Assembly (NCBI GenBank): GCA_026421215.1 | Contig: JAPKBN010000022.1 | Coordinates: 1 to 35,458 of the forward strand | Origin: Dehalococcoidia bacterium | Lineage (GTDB): Bacteria; Chloroflexota; Dehalococcoidia; Lucifugimonadales; Lucifugimonadaceae | Length of the DNA: 35,458 nucleotides | Reading direction: 5' to 3' | Shown: piece by piece, positions 33,879-35,458 of the stretch | How positions within the stretch are numbered: position 1 is the first letter of the stretch | How the letters are laid out: each line of letters opens with the position of its first letter | Made by a program: the position numbers and the translations under genes | The notes under the pieces: generated by a model | What the model was told of the DNA's origin: nothing | Seen by the model: the letters and a program-made list of their open reading frames with translations, nothing else | Databases searched by the model: none

Positions 33879-34976
33879 TTGACCAAGGCAGCCGTACTCT
33901 ACGAAGCAAATACTCCCCTTCAGGTTAAAGAGCTAACTCAAGACCCACCGAAAGCAAATGAGGTACGGGTTCGCATGGAAGCGGCGGGTGTGTGTGCGAG
34001 TGATATCCACGTGATGCACGGAACGGCCATCCTGCCCTTACCAGTAGTCCTCGGACATGAGGGCGCAGGCACCGTAGTGGAGGTAGGCCCGGGCGTAACC
34101 CGGGTGAAGCCAGGCGATCGCTGCATCATGTCCTTCGTGTCCAATTGCGGACACTGCCGATCCTGCCGGAGCGGCAACCCACAACTGTGTGATACCAACG
34201 CCCAGACGGGTGCGCTCCAGTACGACGGAACCGCCCGGTTGCACGACAACGGCGATGACGTGTATCAGATGGCGAAGGTCGGAATATTCGCCGAGACCAT
34301 TGTTGCGCCGCAGCAATCCTGCCAGGTAATTCCAGACTCAGTGCCGATGGGAGTAGCCGCTCTTATCGGATGCTCGGTCACGACCGGAGTAGGGGCCGTG
34401 ATCAACAGCCCGGCGGCAAAGGTCGGGATGACAGTCGCCGTATTCGGGTCCGGAGGTGTCGGCCTGAATGTGATTCAGGGCGCAAGGATGGCCGGGGCGT
34501 CACGGATCATCGCCGTGGACATCTTTGACCACAAACTTGAGTTCACGTACAAATTTGGCGCAACCGATGTCGTGAACAGCAGGGAAACAGACCCCATCGA
34601 AGCTATTCGTGAACTAACGGGCGGCGGCGTCGACATGGCGTTCGACGCTTTCGGAGCGGCAGAGACAACCCAGGGTGCCGTAAAAGTACTCCGGAAGAGT
34701 GGCACGGCCGTGATCGTAGGGCTTGCCCCGGTAGGGGAAACAGCGGACCTCGATCTGATCGATCTGGTTCGAAACCAAAAGACCGTCGTAGGAAGCTACT
34801 ATGGTTCGGCGAGCCCGCACGAAACCTTTGACGTGATTGTCGATGCCTATTTAAAGGGAAAGATAGACATCGACAGCTTGATCACGCGTAACTATCCGCT
34901 TGATCAGATCAACGAGGCGTTTGATGCACTCCACGCCGGTGAAGATGGTCGGGGCATCATCGACTTCAAGCTGTAA
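33879..34976 (+). CDS. Zinc-dependent alcohol dehydrogenase, MDR family
   Basis: A 365-residue medium-chain dehydrogenase. Catalytic zinc residues: Cys in GVCASDIH, GHEGAGTVVE, and the later Cys of the GCSVTTG segment. The structural zinc lobe reads CGHCRSCRSGNPQLC. The coenzyme fold carries FGSGGVGLN followed by an acidic VDIFD, which favours NAD. The layout, including the LIGCSVTTGVGAV segment, matches the class-III-like/NDMA-dependent branch rather than the short bacterial zinc dehydrogenases. Start: TTG at 33879 with AGGAG ten bases upstream. The substrate is unknown. It follows the selenoprotein terminator, so it is a separate unit. Confidence 0.92.
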   Translation: MTKAAVLYEANTPLQVKELTQDPPKANEVRVRMEAAGVCASDIHVMHGTAILPLPVVLGHEGAGTVVEVGPGVTRVKPGDRCIMSFVSNCGHCRSCRSGNPQLCDTNAQTGALQYDGTARLHDNGDDVYQMAKVGIFAETIVAPQQSCQVIPDSVPMGVAALIGCSVTTGVGAVINSPAAKVGMTVAVFGSGGVGLNVIQGARMAGASRIIAVDIFDHKLEFTYKFGATDVVNSRETDPIEAIRELTGGGVDMAFDAFGAAETTQGAVKVLRKSGTAVIVGLAPVGETADLDLIDLVRNQKTVVGSYYGSASPHETFDVIVDAYLKGKIDIDSLITRNYPLDQINEAFDALHAGEDGRGIIDFKL

Positions 34977-35058
34977 GGCAGGAACTTACACGGGGTTCGG
35001 GCCGTCCATGTCCAGTTGCGTGGATGACCCGGATTGATCCGATTGTGGCGCATTTCAC

Positions 35059-35087
35059 TTGTGGGCGTATCGGGGCTTTGATATGCT
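35059..35087 (+). promoter_or_regulatory. Candidate promoter of the nuo operon
   Basis: TTGTGG (35059-35064), a 17-base spacer and TATGCT (35082-35087); the start point would be near 35094, 27 bases before the TTG start of nuoA. Confidence 0.5.
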
Positions 35088-35120
35088 CCAGCCCGCAACT
35101 TGAACACGAAGGAATTCCGC

Positions 35121-35458
35121 TTGGGCGAAGACTACTTCAGACAGTACGGACTGGTCGCGATATTTGTACTGATCGCGATATCCGTGCCTATCGGCATGCT
35201 CATGCTGTCAAAGCTTGGAACTTTGACCGGCATGCGGCCGACGCGCGCTACGCCGAGCGAGCCCGAACCGATCGACGTAGCGATCACACCAGAAGAGGTC
35301 AACCGACGCGCACAGATCGTAAAAATGGCGACCTACGAGTCTGGCATGCGGGCCGTCGGCTCACGATGGACCCGGTTCAACTTCAGGTACTACTACTTCG
35401 CACTGCTGTTCGTGGTGTTCGATGTGGAGACCATTTTCCTCTACCCGTGGGCCGTGAG
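35121..35458 (+). CDS. nuoA: NADH-quinone oxidoreductase subunit A (3' end outside window)
   Basis: The first 112 residues of a membrane subunit of respiratory complex I. A first transmembrane helix (about 9-30) is followed by the conserved [21 protein letters not shown] region and the start of the second helix, [19 protein letters not shown], which is diagnostic for NuoA. The loop between the first helix and TYESG carries a proline- and acid-rich stretch of about 40 residues, longer than in E. coli. Start: TTG at 35121 with AAGGA seven bases upstream. NuoA normally opens the nuo operon, so the genes for subunits B onward should lie just beyond the right edge. Confidence 0.92.
   Translation, partial: MGEDYFRQYGLVAIFVLIAISVPIGMLMLSKLGTLTGMRPTRATPSEPEPIDVAITPEEVNRRAQIVKMATYESGMRAVGSRWTRFNFRYYYFALLFVVFDVETIFLYPWAV

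Noticed and set aside
1-35458. A defence island, prophage or transposon
   Set aside because: No integrase, transposase, terminal repeats, nuclease-helicase pairs, toxin-antitoxin pairs or repeat-spacer arrays are seen; recQ stands alone among metabolic genes.

Overview
Organism and setting. The window is a 35 kb piece of a bacterial chromosome of moderately high GC with ordinary coding density. It contains no rRNA, tRNA, CRISPR array, insertion sequence or phage gene that I can see. Several traits point by inference to Chloroflexota, most likely a SAR202-like relative: tandem enolase-superfamily paralogues, two luciferase-like flavin monooxygenases, F420-type oxidoreductases, an AtuA-type acyclic-terpene gene, lipoprotein cyclophilins, and many TTG and GTG starts. 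No marker gene in the window proves this placement. Layout, 1-10.3 kb. A minus-strand AtuA / AtuA-like / zinc alcohol dehydrogenase operon (the dehydrogenase runs off the left edge) is followed by a secreted nuclease lipoprotein, a HIT hydrolase, a fatty-acid desaturase with an apparently non-canonical start, a two-domain rhodanese, a RecQ helicase, and a flavin reductase paired with a small molybdopterin oxidoreductase. Layout, 10.3-17.5 kb. This is the catabolic core. Three plus-strand oxidoreductases (SDR, PPOX/F420 type, LLM monooxygenase) converge on a minus-strand operon. That operon has a good promoter at 17428-17456 and encodes an LLM oxidoreductase, a nitroreductase, two enolase-superfamily dehydratase-like paralogues and a small membrane protein. 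Layout, 17.5-28.7 kb. An anchored VWA-like surface protein and two tandem cyclophilins face each other across a strong bidirectional terminator. They are followed by PlsY, then a 2-oxoacid dehydrogenase operon (E1 alpha, E1 beta, E2) with lipB, then a thioredoxin reductase-like flavoprotein and a class-III aminotransferase. Layout, 28.7-35.5 kb. Threonine synthase, an acyl-CoA ligase overlapping a crotonase-fold protein, a GNAT acetyltransferase, a selenoprotein W-like gene, a zinc alcohol dehydrogenase and the start of a nuo (complex I) operon. Main result. At 33430-33717 an in-frame TGA interrupts a SelW/Rdx-family protein exactly at the redox position (Cys13-Val-Pro-TGA16). A strong Shine-Dalgarno sequence lies upstream, a candidate bacterial SECIS hairpin lies just downstream, and the gene has its own promoter and terminator. 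The best reading is a 95-residue selenoprotein that ordinary gene callers would truncate or miss. Other points worth a second look are the AUA start of the desaturase, a sharp break in synonymous divergence between the enolase paralogues, and a crotonase lacking both catalytic glutamates. I did not find a multi-gene defence or mobile system.
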